Shown here: piece after piece, positions 1 through 9,668 of the stretch
How the letters are laid out: the number at the start of each line of letters is the position of its first letter
Numbering within the stretch: position 1 is the stretch's first letter
Assembly (NCBI GenBank): GCA_052174535.1
Contig: JBQMRQ010000068.1
Span: 1 to 64,000, forward strand
DNA from: Arsenophonus sp052174535
GTDB lineage: Bacteria > Pseudomonadota > Gammaproteobacteria > Enterobacterales > Enterobacteriaceae
Direction of reading: 5' to 3'
Length of the DNA stretch: 64,000 nucleotides
Notes under the pieces: generated by a model
The model's database searches: none
The model's input: the letters and a program-made list of their open reading frames with translations, nothing else
What the model was told of the DNA's origin: nothing
Translations under genes and position numbers: made by a program

Positions 1-124
1 TAGAAATGAGCATAACTATTAATAGTATTTTTAATTAAAATGATGTTATTTTTAATTTTCAAAGCTAAGTATAACTAATATTAGTCATGACATAAACATA
101 AAAAGCCAATATCTATAAATGAGT

Positions 125-142
125 TATACTAATCATAGTATA
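125..142 (-). terminator. Possible weak terminator after sucD
   Basis: A short AT-rich hairpin (6-bp stem TATACT/AGTATA, 6-nt loop) lies 8 bases beyond the sucD stop codon on the minus strand and is followed by a T-containing stretch. It is placed where an operon terminator would be expected, but the stem is weak. The rest of 1-149 shows no gene. Confidence 0.3.
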
Positions 143-149
143 AAACAGG

Positions 150-1025
150 TTATTTATTAGCTACTAATTTTTTAACAACTTTACCAATTAAAGCTAAGCT
201 GCGAACAGTTTTTACACCTGCCGTTTCTAAAGTAGAAAACTTTTCATTTGCGGTACCTTTTCTACCAGAAATAATCGCACCAGCATGCCCCATACGCTTA
301 TCTTTTGGTGCTGTTATGCCGGCAATATAAGCAATAACCGGTTTTGTTATATGTTGTTTAATATAAGCAGCTGCTTCCTCCTCCGCTGTACCACCAATTT
401 CACCAATCATAACTATAGCTTCAGTTTGAGGATCTGTCTGAAATAGTTTTAATATATCAATAAAATTTGATCCTGGAATAGGATCACCACCAATACCTAC
501 ACAAGTAGATTGCCCTAATCCTGTATCAGTTATCTGCTTAACGGCTTCATAAGTTAATGTACCAGAGCGTGATACAATACCGACTTTACCCGATTTATGA
601 ATATGTCCAGGTTGGATACCAATCTTACATTCACCTGGTGTAATAATACCAGGACAGTTTGGTCCTATCATTCTTACCCAAGTTTCATCTAACTTTGCTT
701 TTATTGTTAGCATATCTAAGATAGGGATCCCTTCTGTAATGGTAATAATCAACTTAATATCACTATTAATCGCTTCAAGGATCGAATCTTTACAGAAACG
801 AGCAGGAACATAAATTACAGATGTGGTTGCACCTGTTGCTTTTACTGCTTCGCGTACTGTGTTAAAAATAGGCAATCCTAAATGTGTTGTTCCACCTTTA
901 CCTGGTGTTATACCGCCGACCATTTTTGTTCCATAAGCAATTGCCTGCTTTGAATGAAAAGTCCCTTGACTACCTGTGAATCCTTGACAAATAACTTTAG
1001 TATTTTTATCAATTAAAATTGACAT
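150..1025 (-). CDS. sucD: Succinyl-CoA synthetase (ADP-forming) alpha subunit
   Basis: Alpha subunit of succinyl-CoA synthetase, which interconverts succinyl-CoA and succinate with ATP or GTP formation in the cytosol. The 291-residue product matches the family length. The N-terminal CoA-binding Rossmann region carries GFTGSQGTFH near residue 16. The central part has GPNCPGIITPGECKIG. The phospho-histidine site is the His in GHAGAIISGRKG about 45 residues from the end, so the enzyme looks catalytically complete. The start lies 3 bases after the sucC stop, showing tight coupling. It is the last gene of an intact sucABCD operon. The stop codon is TAA. Nothing suggests decay. Confidence 0.98.
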   Translation of the reverse strand: MSILIDKNTKVICQGFTGSQGTFHSKQAIAYGTKMVGGITPGKGGTTHLGLPIFNTVREAVKATGATTSVIYVPARFCKDSILEAINSDIKLIITITEGIPILDMLTIKAKLDETWVRMIGPNCPGIITPGECKIGIQPGHIHKSGKVGIVSRSGTLTYEAVKQITDTGLGQSTCVGIGGDPIPGSNFIDILKLFQTDPQTEAIVMIGEIGGTAEEEAAAYIKQHITKPVIAYIAGITAPKDKRMGHAGAIISGRKGTANEKFSTLETAGVKTVRSLALIGKVVKKLVANK

Positions 1026-1028
1026 TAT

Positions 1029-2195
1029 TTATTTCACCTTCGCGGCTGCTACTGCTTTTTCTACCGCATCAGTCAAACTAGTTGCGACAGTGATCTTTAA
1101 GCTACTAGCTGTTAGCTTTTGCGCACCTAGCTCAGCATTATTTCCTTCAAGACGAATAATAATCGGAACTTTTTCCCCAATTCCTTTAACTACTCCAATG
1201 ATACCATCAGCAATTAAATCGCAGCGAACAATGCCACCAAAAATATTAACCAAAACAGCTCTAATATTTTTATCAAAAAAAATAATTTTAAATGCTTCTG
1301 TTATACGTTCTTTAGTCGCACAACCACCGACATCAAGAAAATTAGCTGGAGTTCCGCCGTATAACTTCACCATATCCATGGTTCCCATGGCTAAACCAGC
1401 ACCATTAACCATACAACCTATATTCCCATCTAAAGCAATATAGTTTAATTTCCATTCCAATGCATAAGCTTCACAAGGATCTTCCTGAGAAATATCACGC
1501 ATCTTTTGTAATTTTACTTGGCGGTATAGTGCATTACTATCAATACTAAGCTTTCCATCCAGACAGATTAAATCCCCTTGCTTAGTAATGACGAGAGGAT
1601 TAATCTCAATTAAAACCAGATCACACTCGAGAAAAATTGTCGCTAATCCGATAAATATTTTAGTAAACTGCTCAACTTGTTTACCGCTCAAACATAATTT
1701 AAAAGCAAGCTCACGTCCTTGATAAGGCATAGGACCCGTTAAAGGGTCAATAATAGTTTTATGAATAAGTTCAGGTGTTTGTTCTGCAACTTTTTCAATT
1801 TCAACCCCACCTTCAGTTGAAGCAATAAAGACAATTCGACGAATAGCACAATCTATTACCGCACCTAAATAAAGCTCTTTATCAATATCCGTTGCGGATT
1901 CTACTAAAATTTGATTAACAGGCTGTCCATAAGCATCAGTTTGGTAAGTTACTAAGCGTTTTCCTAACCAATTTTCAGCAAATAGGCGGACTTCATCTCG
2001 ATTACTAACAACTTTTATACCACCTGATTTACCTCTGCCACCAGCATGTACCTGACACTTTGCAATCCAAGGGCTAGCGCCCAATTTTACGGTAGCATCT
2101 TCTGCTTTTTTAACTGTTTTACAAACATAACCTGTAGGCACTGGCAAACCATAACGAATAAATAGCTGTTTTACTTGATATTCATGTAAGTTCAT
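1029..2195 (-). CDS. sucC: Succinyl-CoA synthetase (ADP-forming) beta subunit
   Basis: Beta subunit of succinyl-CoA synthetase, which carries the nucleotide-binding ATP-grasp domain and partners SucD. The 388 residues equal the usual length. It opens with MNLHEYQVKQLF, the typical start of the family. Visible motifs are HAGGRGKSGGIKV (about residue 51) in the ATP-grasp fold, the metal-binding INPLVI segment, VNGAGLAMGTMD, and the C-terminal NIFGGIVRCDLIADGI that contacts the alpha subunit. It is separated from sucB by about 130 bases without a recognisable gene, as in E. coli where a longer spacer exists. It is intact. Confidence 0.98.
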   Translation of the reverse strand: MNLHEYQVKQLFIRYGLPVPTGYVCKTVKKAEDATVKLGASPWIAKCQVHAGGRGKSGGIKVVSNRDEVRLFAENWLGKRLVTYQTDAYGQPVNQILVESATDIDKELYLGAVIDCAIRRIVFIASTEGGVEIEKVAEQTPELIHKTIIDPLTGPMPYQGRELAFKLCLSGKQVEQFTKIFIGLATIFLECDLVLIEINPLVITKQGDLICLDGKLSIDSNALYRQVKLQKMRDISQEDPCEAYALEWKLNYIALDGNIGCMVNGAGLAMGTMDMVKLYGGTPANFLDVGGCATKERITEAFKIIFFDKNIRAVLVNIFGGIVRCDLIADGIIGVVKGIGEKVPIIIRLEGNNAELGAQKLTASSLKITVATSLTDAVEKAVAAAKVK

Positions 2196-2328
2196 AATAT
2201 TCTATCCATAATTTAACCTGACAGGAAATATAACAAGTCTCTATATATTTTTATTTAAACATTGGTTAATAAAAATTAACCAACTTTTATTCTAAACTAA
2301 ATAAGTAACTTCACTATAGATTGATTAT

Positions 2329-3558
2329 CTAAATGTCTAACAATAAACGAGCTGGATCTTCCAACATATCCTTTATTGTCACCAAAAATCTAACTGATTC
2401 ACGTCCATCAATTAAACGGTGATCATAAGATAGCGCTAAATACATCATTGGTAAAATTTTGATTTTACCATCAACCGCCATCGGCCTATCTTTGATAGCA
2501 TGCATACCTAAAATTGCACTTTGCGGAGGATTAATAATTGGAGTTGACATTAAAGAGCCAAAAATCCCACCGTTAGTAATAGTAAAATTTCCACCTGTCA
2601 ATTCTTTAATCGTTAATTTGCCGTCACGTCCTTTAACTGCTAACTTTTTAATACGCTTTTCAATTTCAGCCATGCTAAGCGCATCTACATCACGTAATAC
2701 TGGGGTAACTAAACCTCTAGGAATAGAAACAGCGATACTGATATCAAAATAACTATAATAAATCACATCTGAACCATCAATTGATGCATTTACTTCAGGA
2801 TAACGTTTTAAAGCTTCAACAACTGCTTTTACATAGAAAGACATAAAACCTAAGTGAACACCATGTCGATTTTCGAAACTTTTACCATAATATTTTCGCA
2901 AATCAAAAACAGGCTTCATATTAACTTCATTAAAGGTAGTCAACATGGTAGCACTGTTTTTTACTTCCAGTAAACGTTCTGCGATACGTTTACGTAAACG
3001 CGTCATTGGTATACGTTTCTCTCTTCGATGAGAAGATGTTGATGATGTCGTTGTATACATGTCACTCTGTTGCTTAATTGATATATTTTCGCTTGGTATT
3101 GATTGATTTTTAATATATTTTTCAATATCATCATCAATTGTACACCCTTCTATACCGCTACCTTTAATATTGGCTGGATTTAAGTTATGTTCTTCAATTA
3201 AACGACAGACATCAGATGTTAATACATTATTACTCTTTTTATTAAGACTAGCAGTCTGATGTTTAGCTGTTAATGACTCTGCAGTTTCTTTTACCTCAGT
3301 CGAAATTCCGGTGCTCTCACTAAGATATAAGCGACCTAATAATTGTTTAGATAGAACAGTAGAACCCTCTTCTTCCAAAATTGATTCTAAAATACCTGAA
3401 TCTGTTGCTGATACCTCGAGTACAACCTTATCCGTTTCAATTTCTACTAATACTTCATCACGCTCTACTTGATCACCTGGTTTCTTGTGCCAAGTTACAA
3501 CTGTAGCATCTGCAACAGATTCAGGAAGATCAGGAACAAAAATTTCTATTCTACTCAT
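2329..3558 (-). CDS. sucB: 2-oxoglutarate dehydrogenase E2, dihydrolipoamide succinyltransferase
   Basis: E2 core of the 2-oxoglutarate dehydrogenase complex, which passes the succinyl group from lipoamide to CoA. At 409 residues it is near the usual 405. The order is an N-terminal lipoyl domain (residues 1-77, lipoyl-lysine in ETDKVVLEV near residue 43), a linker, a peripheral-subunit-binding domain (about 110-150, SDVCRLIEEHNLNPANIKGSG), a second linker rich in Ser/Thr, and the catalytic acyltransferase domain (about 180-409) ending with the HRLIDGRESVRFL active-site motif. It starts 10 bases after the sucA stop. The stop codon is TAG. It looks functional. The E3 gene lpd is not in this window and would have to be elsewhere. 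Confidence 0.98.
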   Translation of the reverse strand: MSRIEIFVPDLPESVADATVVTWHKKPGDQVERDEVLVEIETDKVVLEVSATDSGILESILEEEGSTVLSKQLLGRLYLSESTGISTEVKETAESLTAKHQTASLNKKSNNVLTSDVCRLIEEHNLNPANIKGSGIEGCTIDDDIEKYIKNQSIPSENISIKQQSDMYTTTSSTSSHRREKRIPMTRLRKRIAERLLEVKNSATMLTTFNEVNMKPVFDLRKYYGKSFENRHGVHLGFMSFYVKAVVEALKRYPEVNASIDGSDVIYYSYFDISIAVSIPRGLVTPVLRDVDALSMAEIEKRIKKLAVKGRDGKLTIKELTGGNFTITNGGIFGSLMSTPIINPPQSAILGMHAIKDRPMAVDGKIKILPMMYLALSYDHRLIDGRESVRFLVTIKDMLEDPARLLLDI

Positions 3559-3568
3559 TTTCTATCCT

Positions 3569-6382
3569 TTAATTTTTTATTTTTAGTGCATTATCAACCA
3601 GTGCTTTTTGCTGTTCTTGATGAATAGACGCGTAGCCTACGGCAGGTGAAGCAGATGCAGGGCGCCCAGCATAGCTTAATAATGAACCTTTCGGAATTGC
3701 ATTTCGAATATTATGCTGACTGCAGTACCATGCACCCTGATTAAGAGGTTCCTCTTGACACCAAACAAAGTCGCGAACATGGGCATAAGGCTTCAACGTA
3801 GTTTCTAAAACTTTATGGGGAAATGGATATAATTGTTCAATACGAACAATAGCAAGATTTTTTTGTTTGTTTTCACGACGTTGATCTAGTAAATCATAAT
3901 AAACTTTACCTGAACATAAAACGAGACGTTTAACTTTTTTAGGATCTATTGGATCAACTTCACTAATTACAAGCTGGAATTCACTATTAGCTAACTCATT
4001 CAAACTAGAAACTACAAGAGGATGACGCAGTAATGATTTTGGTGACATAACAATCAATGGACGTCGCATGTTACGCAATATCTGGCGACGGAGCATATGA
4101 TAAATTTGAGCTGGAGTAGACGGAATACAGATTTCCATATTTTGTTCCGCACACAATTGTAAATAACGCTCTAAACGGGCAGAGGAGTGCTCTGGACCTT
4201 GTCCCTCATAACCATGAGGTAACAGCATGACTAATCCACACATACGTCCCCATTTCTGTTCACCTGAACTAATAAACTGATCAATAACTACTTGTGCCAC
4301 ATTAGCAAAATCACCAAATTGAGCTTCCCAAATAGTCAAAACCCGTGGCTCCGCTGATGCATAACCATATTCAAAGGCAAGTACTGCTTCTTCAGATAAA
4401 ACTGAATCCCAAACATCAAAAGTTCCTTGATTTTTACGTATATTAGCTAGAGGGATATAAACTGAACCATTAGTTTGATTATGAATAACCGCATGACGAT
4501 GGAAAAAAGTACCTCGGCCTGCATCTTCACCTGATAAACGGACCTGTATCCCTTCATCAACTAATGTTGCATAAGCTAAAGTTTCTGCTCCTCCCCAATC
4601 AAACAATTTTTTACCATTTGCCATTTCCAGACGGTCACTATAAATTTTTTTAACCAGAGGATGCATGACAATCTCTGGAGGAATAGTACTTAACCGTTTA
4701 GCTAAATCTTGTAGTCGTTTTTTTTTAACTTTAGTAGGGTAAGCATCATTCCACTCATGATTTAAATAAGATTTCCAAACTGAATAGTTAGTTTCCATTG
4801 GTCGCCATTCATTAACGACACAATCACCGTGATCTAATTTATCACGATAAAGATTAATCATTTCTGTTACTTCATTGGTAGTAACTATTTTTTCCGCTAT
4901 CAATTTATCCGCGTAAATTTTACGCGGCGTAGCATGTTTTTTTATTTTTTCATACATAATTGGCTGTGTAACACTCGGGTCATCCGCTTCATTATGACCA
5001 TGGCGACGATAACAAACTAAATCAATAACTACATCACGTTTAAATTTATTACGAAAATCTAATGCCAGTCGACTAACAAAAGCAACCGCTTCTGGATCAT
5101 CCCCATTAACATGAAAAATAGGTGCTTGCACCATTTTCATAATATCAGTGCAATATTGTGTTGAACGTATATCTTTAGGATTGGATGTGGTAAAACCTAT
5201 CTGGTTATTAACCACGATACGCACTGTAGCGCCAACCTCATAACCACGTACCTGAGACATATTCAACATTTCCTGAACAACTCCCTGTCCTGTTACTGCT
5301 GCATCACCATGGATAGTAATGGGTAATACCATATTACTATGACATTTATTTAAACGATCACGACGAGCACGAACAGAACCAATTACTACTGGATTAACTA
5401 TTTCTAAATGTGATGGATTAAAAGCTAAAACTAAATGAACTAAAGCACCTTCTGTTTTAAAATTAGAAGAAAAACCCTGATGATATTTAACATCACCAGT
5501 ACCTAAATGATCTTTATGTTTACCAGAAAACTCATTAAATAGCTCTTTTGGTTTCTTACCTAAAATGTTAATTAGAACATTTAATCGCCCACGATGAGCC
5601 ATTCCAAATACAACTTCATGCGTATTCTGTTTGCCTGCATAACGGATTAAATCATTTAACATCGGAATAAGCGAATCGCCACCTTCTAGAGAAAAACGTT
5701 TTGTGCCAGGAAATTTTATTCCAAGATAGTACTCTAATCCTTCAGCAGCGGTTAATTCTAATAAGAACCGGATCTTTTCTTGTTTGCTAAATTGCTCATT
5801 AACCGACGTTCTGAGTTCTAGGCGCTGTTGGATCCAGTATTTCTCTTCAGAATTAGTAATATGCATATATTCTGCACCAATTGAAGCACAATAAATACGT
5901 TTTAATGCAGCATATAACTCACTTAATTTCATTCTTTCCTGGTCAATACTAAAAGAACCAACATTAAAGTTTTTTTCAAAATCAGCAGCAGTTAAATCAT
6001 AAAATGCAGGATCCAAATCTGAAAGCATTTCTTGTTTCAATAACTCTAATGGATCAAGATTAGCATTTTGATATCCTTTAAAACGAAATGCATTTATCAG
6101 TTGAAGAACTTTAACTTGCTTCACATCTAAAAACGGATCAGTAACTGAAGTTTGATAACATGTAGAATCCTTTGCTAAGGAACTAAAATATTTACGTATT
6201 TGAGAATGAGTATATTTAGCGTTGAAGTTTGTACCTGGTAGTTTATTAAAAAAGTCTCGCCAGTCTACATTAACGGAATTAGGGTTGATTAAGTATTCTT
6301 CATAAATCTGTTCAATATAAGACTGATTTGCATCAGTTAAAAAACTTAAATCTAGCCAGTCCTTCATTATAGCATTGTGCAT
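3569..6382 (-). CDS. sucA: 2-oxoglutarate dehydrogenase E1, thiamine-diphosphate dependent
   Basis: E1 component of 2-oxoglutarate dehydrogenase, which decarboxylates 2-oxoglutarate using thiamine diphosphate and loads the lipoyl domain of SucB. At 937 residues it is close to the family length of 933. The N-terminal helix region binds E2. AHRGRLNVLINILGKKPKEL, GDAAVTGQGVVQE and the thiamine/metal segment with NNQIGFTTS are present, and DSVLSEEAVLAFEYGYA marks the pyrimidine-binding domain. No frameshifts or stops are seen across 2.8 kb, in contrast with the decayed sdhB and sdhA immediately upstream. It is the first gene of the surviving operon and must therefore use its own promoter or one left over from the sdh transcript. 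Confidence 0.98.
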   Translation of the reverse strand: MHNAIMKDWLDLSFLTDANQSYIEQIYEEYLINPNSVNVDWRDFFNKLPGTNFNAKYTHSQIRKYFSSLAKDSTCYQTSVTDPFLDVKQVKVLQLINAFRFKGYQNANLDPLELLKQEMLSDLDPAFYDLTAADFEKNFNVGSFSIDQERMKLSELYAALKRIYCASIGAEYMHITNSEEKYWIQQRLELRTSVNEQFSKQEKIRFLLELTAAEGLEYYLGIKFPGTKRFSLEGGDSLIPMLNDLIRYAGKQNTHEVVFGMAHRGRLNVLINILGKKPKELFNEFSGKHKDHLGTGDVKYHQGFSSNFKTEGALVHLVLAFNPSHLEIVNPVVIGSVRARRDRLNKCHSNMVLPITIHGDAAVTGQGVVQEMLNMSQVRGYEVGATVRIVVNNQIGFTTSNPKDIRSTQYCTDIMKMVQAPIFHVNGDDPEAVAFVSRLALDFRNKFKRDVVIDLVCYRRHGHNEADDPSVTQPIMYEKIKKHATPRKIYADKLIAEKIVTTNEVTEMINLYRDKLDHGDCVVNEWRPMETNYSVWKSYLNHEWNDAYPTKVKKKRLQDLAKRLSTIPPEIVMHPLVKKIYSDRLEMANGKKLFDWGGAETLAYATLVDEGIQVRLSGEDAGRGTFFHRHAVIHNQTNGSVYIPLANIRKNQGTFDVWDSVLSEEAVLAFEYGYASAEPRVLTIWEAQFGDFANVAQVVIDQFISSGEQKWGRMCGLVMLLPHGYEGQGPEHSSARLERYLQLCAEQNMEICIPSTPAQIYHMLRRQILRNMRRPLIVMSPKSLLRHPLVVSSLNELANSEFQLVISEVDPIDPKKVKRLVLCSGKVYYDLLDQRRENKQKNLAIVRIEQLYPFPHKVLETTLKPYAHVRDFVWCQEEPLNQGAWYCSQHNIRNAIPKGSLLSYAGRPASASPAVGYASIHQEQQKALVDNALKIKN

Positions 6383-6524
6383 TGTGATCCCTTTAGGCTT
6401 TAATTTTCGTCGTAGTTAACAGTATCACTTTTATATATAGATGCTTTTCAATAAAGATTCTTTGAATGTATTTTATTCACGATTATCAATAAAGCAAAAC
6501 TTTATTAAGTTTTCCTTATTATAG

Positions 6525-6562
6525 GAGCCTTTAAAAAACTTGTAGCCGATTTTTAAAGGCTC
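6525..6562. other. Perfect 13-bp hairpin in the sdhB-sucA junction
   Basis: Positions 525-537 (GAGCCTTTAAAAA) and 550-562 of this kilobase (6525-6537 and 6550-6562) form a perfect 13-bp inverted repeat around a 12-nt loop. It includes 5 G-C pairs in a region that is otherwise strongly AT-rich and eroded. It lies between the end of the sdhB relic and the sucA start. Neither strand shows a strong run of T after the stem, so it is not a textbook terminator. It could be an mRNA-processing or stabilising hairpin upstream of sucA. Confidence 0.6.
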
Positions 6563-6569
6563 TTATTGT

Positions 6570-7290
6570 AATTTTAACTACACAAAATAAATATTAATTT
6601 AAAATAATAGTTTTCTGTTTTTTATTTTTCGTAATATTTTAATTTATAATATTTTAATTACAGAAATTTTTGCTAAATCTAGCAACTATGTTTTAATAAC
6701 ATCAATTTTAGTATCCCGATTTATCAATTAAAAATAATAAGTAGCTAATAAACCCCCATGGTTAATAAATTTATTCGGATTTCAGCAAAATTTTAGATAT
6801 GAGGTTAACATCAAGCAGAAAGAATACACTCAAATAAACAATCCAATTTTTCTAGTTATGCGGGAGTTTTGTAAATACTCATAATTAAGTAAATTATTGT
6901 CATAATTAATAATAAGAAGAATTTTATACTGAGTATAAATTGGGTAATGTCAAGAACTAAATCTCGAATAACTGGTAAGTCTAGCAAGGGGGGATTCTGA
7001 ACAACAACCTTTTTTATCACAACATAAATTTAAAATAGTGTAATACAGACCAATCTATTTTTACTATTCATATTTAATCCATCAGGAGCATAAATATTTT
7101 TACTACAAAGCAATAAAAATTATAAAGTAAGATCTTTTCTTTTAGTTGCATTTAAAACATCCAGCAACATCACATGTCACGCTTTTCACTGACATCTAAA
7201 CTTGCAGTCTCGTATACATAGCATATTATCTACGTCTGGATTATAACAATAAATAGAAATTTTATTTTTATAATCTAATTTCTCCGCAAT
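6570..7290 (-). pseudogene. sdhB: Relic of succinate dehydrogenase iron-sulfur subunit
   Basis: Decayed minus-strand gene in the position expected for sdhB, upstream of sucA. Reading across frames gives recognisable SdhB pieces in order: YNPDVDN (E. coli YNPDVDD), then HVMLLDVLNATKRKDL (MMLLDALIQLKEKD), APDGLNMNSKNRLVCIT (SDGLNMNGKNGLACIT), LPVIRDLVLDITQF (LPVIRDLVVDMGQF), and LEKLDCLFECILSA (REKLDGLYECILCA). Several conserved Fe-S cysteines are lost and stops and frameshifts are frequent. The start codon region near 7285 is no longer ATG. The gene is certainly non-functional, so the cell lacks this copy of succinate dehydrogenase. Confidence 0.88.
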
Positions 7291-7299
7291 ACTATTAAC

Positions 7300-7735
7300 A
7301 ACGAATTAATAAGTACATATTTTAGATAGGAAAGGATCACGTAACTGCAGATTGCATATTAACTGCTTGACGAGTCATAGTCATAGTTATATACTATGGA
7401 ATATATTGCGTATAACCATAGGCAATTTATATGATTACGATCAGGGTGGTTAAAAGCGACTATATGCTTCGACTTTCAGTACTAAATTTGCAACTTCTAC
7501 TGTTGCAAAGGCCACTTCTATTAAATTATATAACTCTATATATTTAATGCGTTTAATGTTAAATTCACATGAAGCATAATCCAAAAAGACATTTTCAAGC
7601 GTCAGGAATTACTTTAATTATTCTAAAGGCTTTAGCCATCAATATAGCCTTTACAGAAAATAGAAAATTATGTTGAATACAATCTTGTAATCCTTTACAT
7701 ATTTCCAGTTGATTTTTACTACTATGTGTATTATC
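7300..7735 (-). pseudogene. sdhA: Relic of the C-terminus of succinate dehydrogenase flavoprotein
   Basis: Immediately upstream of the sdhB relic, in the operon order sdhA-sdhB-sucA. Fragments in shifting frames match the SdhA C-terminus: EFNIKRIKYIELYNLIEVA (E. coli EFNTQRVECLELDNLMETA), ATVEVANLVLKVEAYSRF (ATAVSANFRTESRGAHSRF), and TMTRQAVNMQSAV (SMTRRSVNMEPKL). The upstream part is missing and an IS1595-type relic begins at about 7740, so the gene was probably split or truncated by that element before further decay. It is non-functional. Confidence 0.82.
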
Positions 7736-7739
7736 AGCT

Positions 7740-8500
7740 ATTATTAGCAAAGGTTGTTGCTTTGCTTGTAGAGCAATTCGTAACCGACTTTATATTTAAA
7801 TTATTGTAGTTTCAAACAATCTTCTTCAGCTAGATAATTCGATAAATAAAAGACTCTATGCCATGGATATTTACTCAGACATCTTTTAATTGGTTAAAAT
7901 AACTATTCGTATTTTAAACATAGAATTTCTTACCAATAACTTTCTGAGCATACATCTAATTAGATAATTGTGATTAATTTCATGCTTACTGGCAAAAGTT
8001 TAGTACTATTTAGCTCCATCTAAGCATAAGGATAGACTCTCTATAGATAGAGATGATTGGCTCAAGAAAATAGCTAACATACTCTATATTAAACTCTTCA
8101 AGAATCTTATCGGTTATAATGACTCCTGTCAGATCTCTGCTGATTAAGGCCACGCGATTTGTTTTTCTTTTTATCTCCTCATCTCCCACGTTTTTTGGCT
8201 TTTCTATAATGGAAAGTAACATCTCTATTTTAGAGATTAAAAAAAATATTTCGTTAGCTTTAATAATATTACTTAAGCACTTATATTAGCTGTTGCTACT
8301 AAAGCAAATAAATGACGATGTCCATATAAATACTATTTTAAATCAATATCTGTTTCTTTTGTTGACTCCCAGTAAAGTTAGACTATTCAAGATACATGAT
8401 AAATAATTAAACCATTTATCCTTCTAATGTAAAAAAGTTATTTTATCTACTAACTGAATGACTTACGAGATACATTTTTAAGAAGAGGTAGATATCTAGC
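7740..8500 (-). mobile_element. Relic of an IS1595-type insertion sequence (copy 1)
   Basis: Minus-strand remnant. A terminal-repeat-like sequence TAGCAAAGGTTGTT lies at 7746. A still-open stretch at 8010-8222 encodes about 70 residues including KPKNVGDEEIKRK and DKILEEFNIEYVSYFLEPII. These correspond to the DDE region after the ADETFF motif of IS1595-family transposases, and the homologous stretch recurs at 20.2, 34.8, 42.4 and 60.6 kb. The 5' part of the transposase is absent or unreadable. It is inactive. Confidence 0.7.
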
Positions 8501-8830
8501 CGTTCATTAATACAATCTCGTTTTACCCTTTACCAATAGTAAGTTCGGAGATGCCTTAACGCTTAAAAAAGTAGACCAAAGCTTTTTACTAGTTTAAAGA
8601 ACAGCCCTGATTTTAGGTGTTCTAGTTACTTGGCAATGAAAATTCTAATGATCATGATATTTCCCCCAACTATATCCTTAAGTAATCATATTGCATAAAT
8701 ATGGCTGTCTGCAACAAAGATCTAATAATGATACAGAACTAAACAGTTGAATAGATATTTCATTAGGCTAGAGTTTTATTTTAATTTAACTTAATTATTA
8801 TCTTCTTACTAGCTAATAATTCTTTTCACG
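8501..8830. other. No recognisable gene
   Basis: AT-rich stretch between the IS1595 relic and yhhQ. In E. coli dcrB follows yhhQ, so an extremely eroded dcrB could lie here, but I could not recover any of its motifs. On the minus strand there is a ribosome-site-like GGGGAAATATCATG near 8660, but the frame closes after nine codons. Confidence 0.5.
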
Positions 8831-9466
8831 TTAGGATTGAAAATAACTTAGAATTAACTTCAACATCAATCCATAAGCAGGGAGAAAAAATAACAAACAA
8901 ATAAATAATTTGAAGCTATAATCAACTAAAGCAATTTCTATCCAATTTGTCGCCATAAAAAGATTAGTGCTGTGATAAAATGCAATAAAAAAGAAAGCAA
9001 CTGTATCCAATAAATTACCAAAAAACATTGCAGCAGTCGGTGCAATTCACCAACGACGATGATTACGTAATTTATTTAATACGAAAATATCCATAATTTG
9101 ACCTAAGCCGTAAGCTATAAAGCTTGCCAGCGCAATCCGGATAAAAAATAAATTAAATTTGTTTAGGATAACAAACCCTTGCCATTGTCCTTGATAAAAA
9201 AATGCTGAAAGAATGTAGGAGATAGAAAAAGCTGGAAGCATAGTAGTAGCAATAATCCGTCGAGCTAAAGAAGCACCATAAATACGTACACTTAGATCTG
9301 TTGCTAAAAAAATAAAAGGGAAAGTAAATGCTCCCCATGTAGTATGAAAGCCAAATATGGTAATTGGTAGTTGTAGCAAATAATTACTGGAAGTAATAAT
9401 CAAAACATGAAAAAAGGAAAGCCAGATGAGTGCTTTGATACGCTGTTGTAACATCAATTCGAACAT
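8831..9466 (-). pseudogene. yhhQ: Queuosine-precursor transporter YhhQ interrupted by one in-frame TGA
   Basis: YhhQ is an inner-membrane transporter of the VUT/ECF type that imports queuosine precursors (preQ0/preQ1). The frame begins MFELMLQQRIKALIW and aligns with the family for its whole length, with about six hydrophobic segments. At 9047-9049 a TGA replaces the second Trp of the conserved RRWW pair (here RRW-stop-IAPTAA). The frame then continues without further damage to 8831 with FFGNLLDTVAFFF and WIEIALVDYSFKL. The single lesion in an otherwise conserved gene means either a recent nonsense mutation, two polypeptides (residues 1-139 and a restart at the ATG at 9028), or UGA read-through. 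It is convergent-free and divergent from tusA, as in E. coli. Confidence 0.85.
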
Positions 9467-9668
9467 ATTATACCTTTTTTGTTAAATGGAGTAAGAAAGC
9501 CCATAATAATTAAATTTATACGATCGATACATTCTTACACTTGAGATAAAATAAAAAAATTAATAGAAAATTTCTATTTTTTAATTTATTTAAAAAATAA
9601 TCAATGACTTTATTATATTTAGAATATAATTCTAACCTATTATTAGGTATGCTTTAAATAAAACACCT
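9467..9668. promoter_or_regulatory. Divergent yhhQ/tusA promoter region
   Basis: Two genes start outward from this very AT-rich 200-base gap, so it should hold promoters for both. Several TATAAT-like hexamers are present (for example around 9625-9635), but base composition makes any one assignment unsafe. The tusA start has only a weak ribosome-binding site (AACACCT before ATG). Confidence 0.4.

Noticed and set aside
1090..1443. Open frame of 117 codons on the plus strand
   Set aside because: It is the antisense of sucC, which is a perfect family match; no independent signal.
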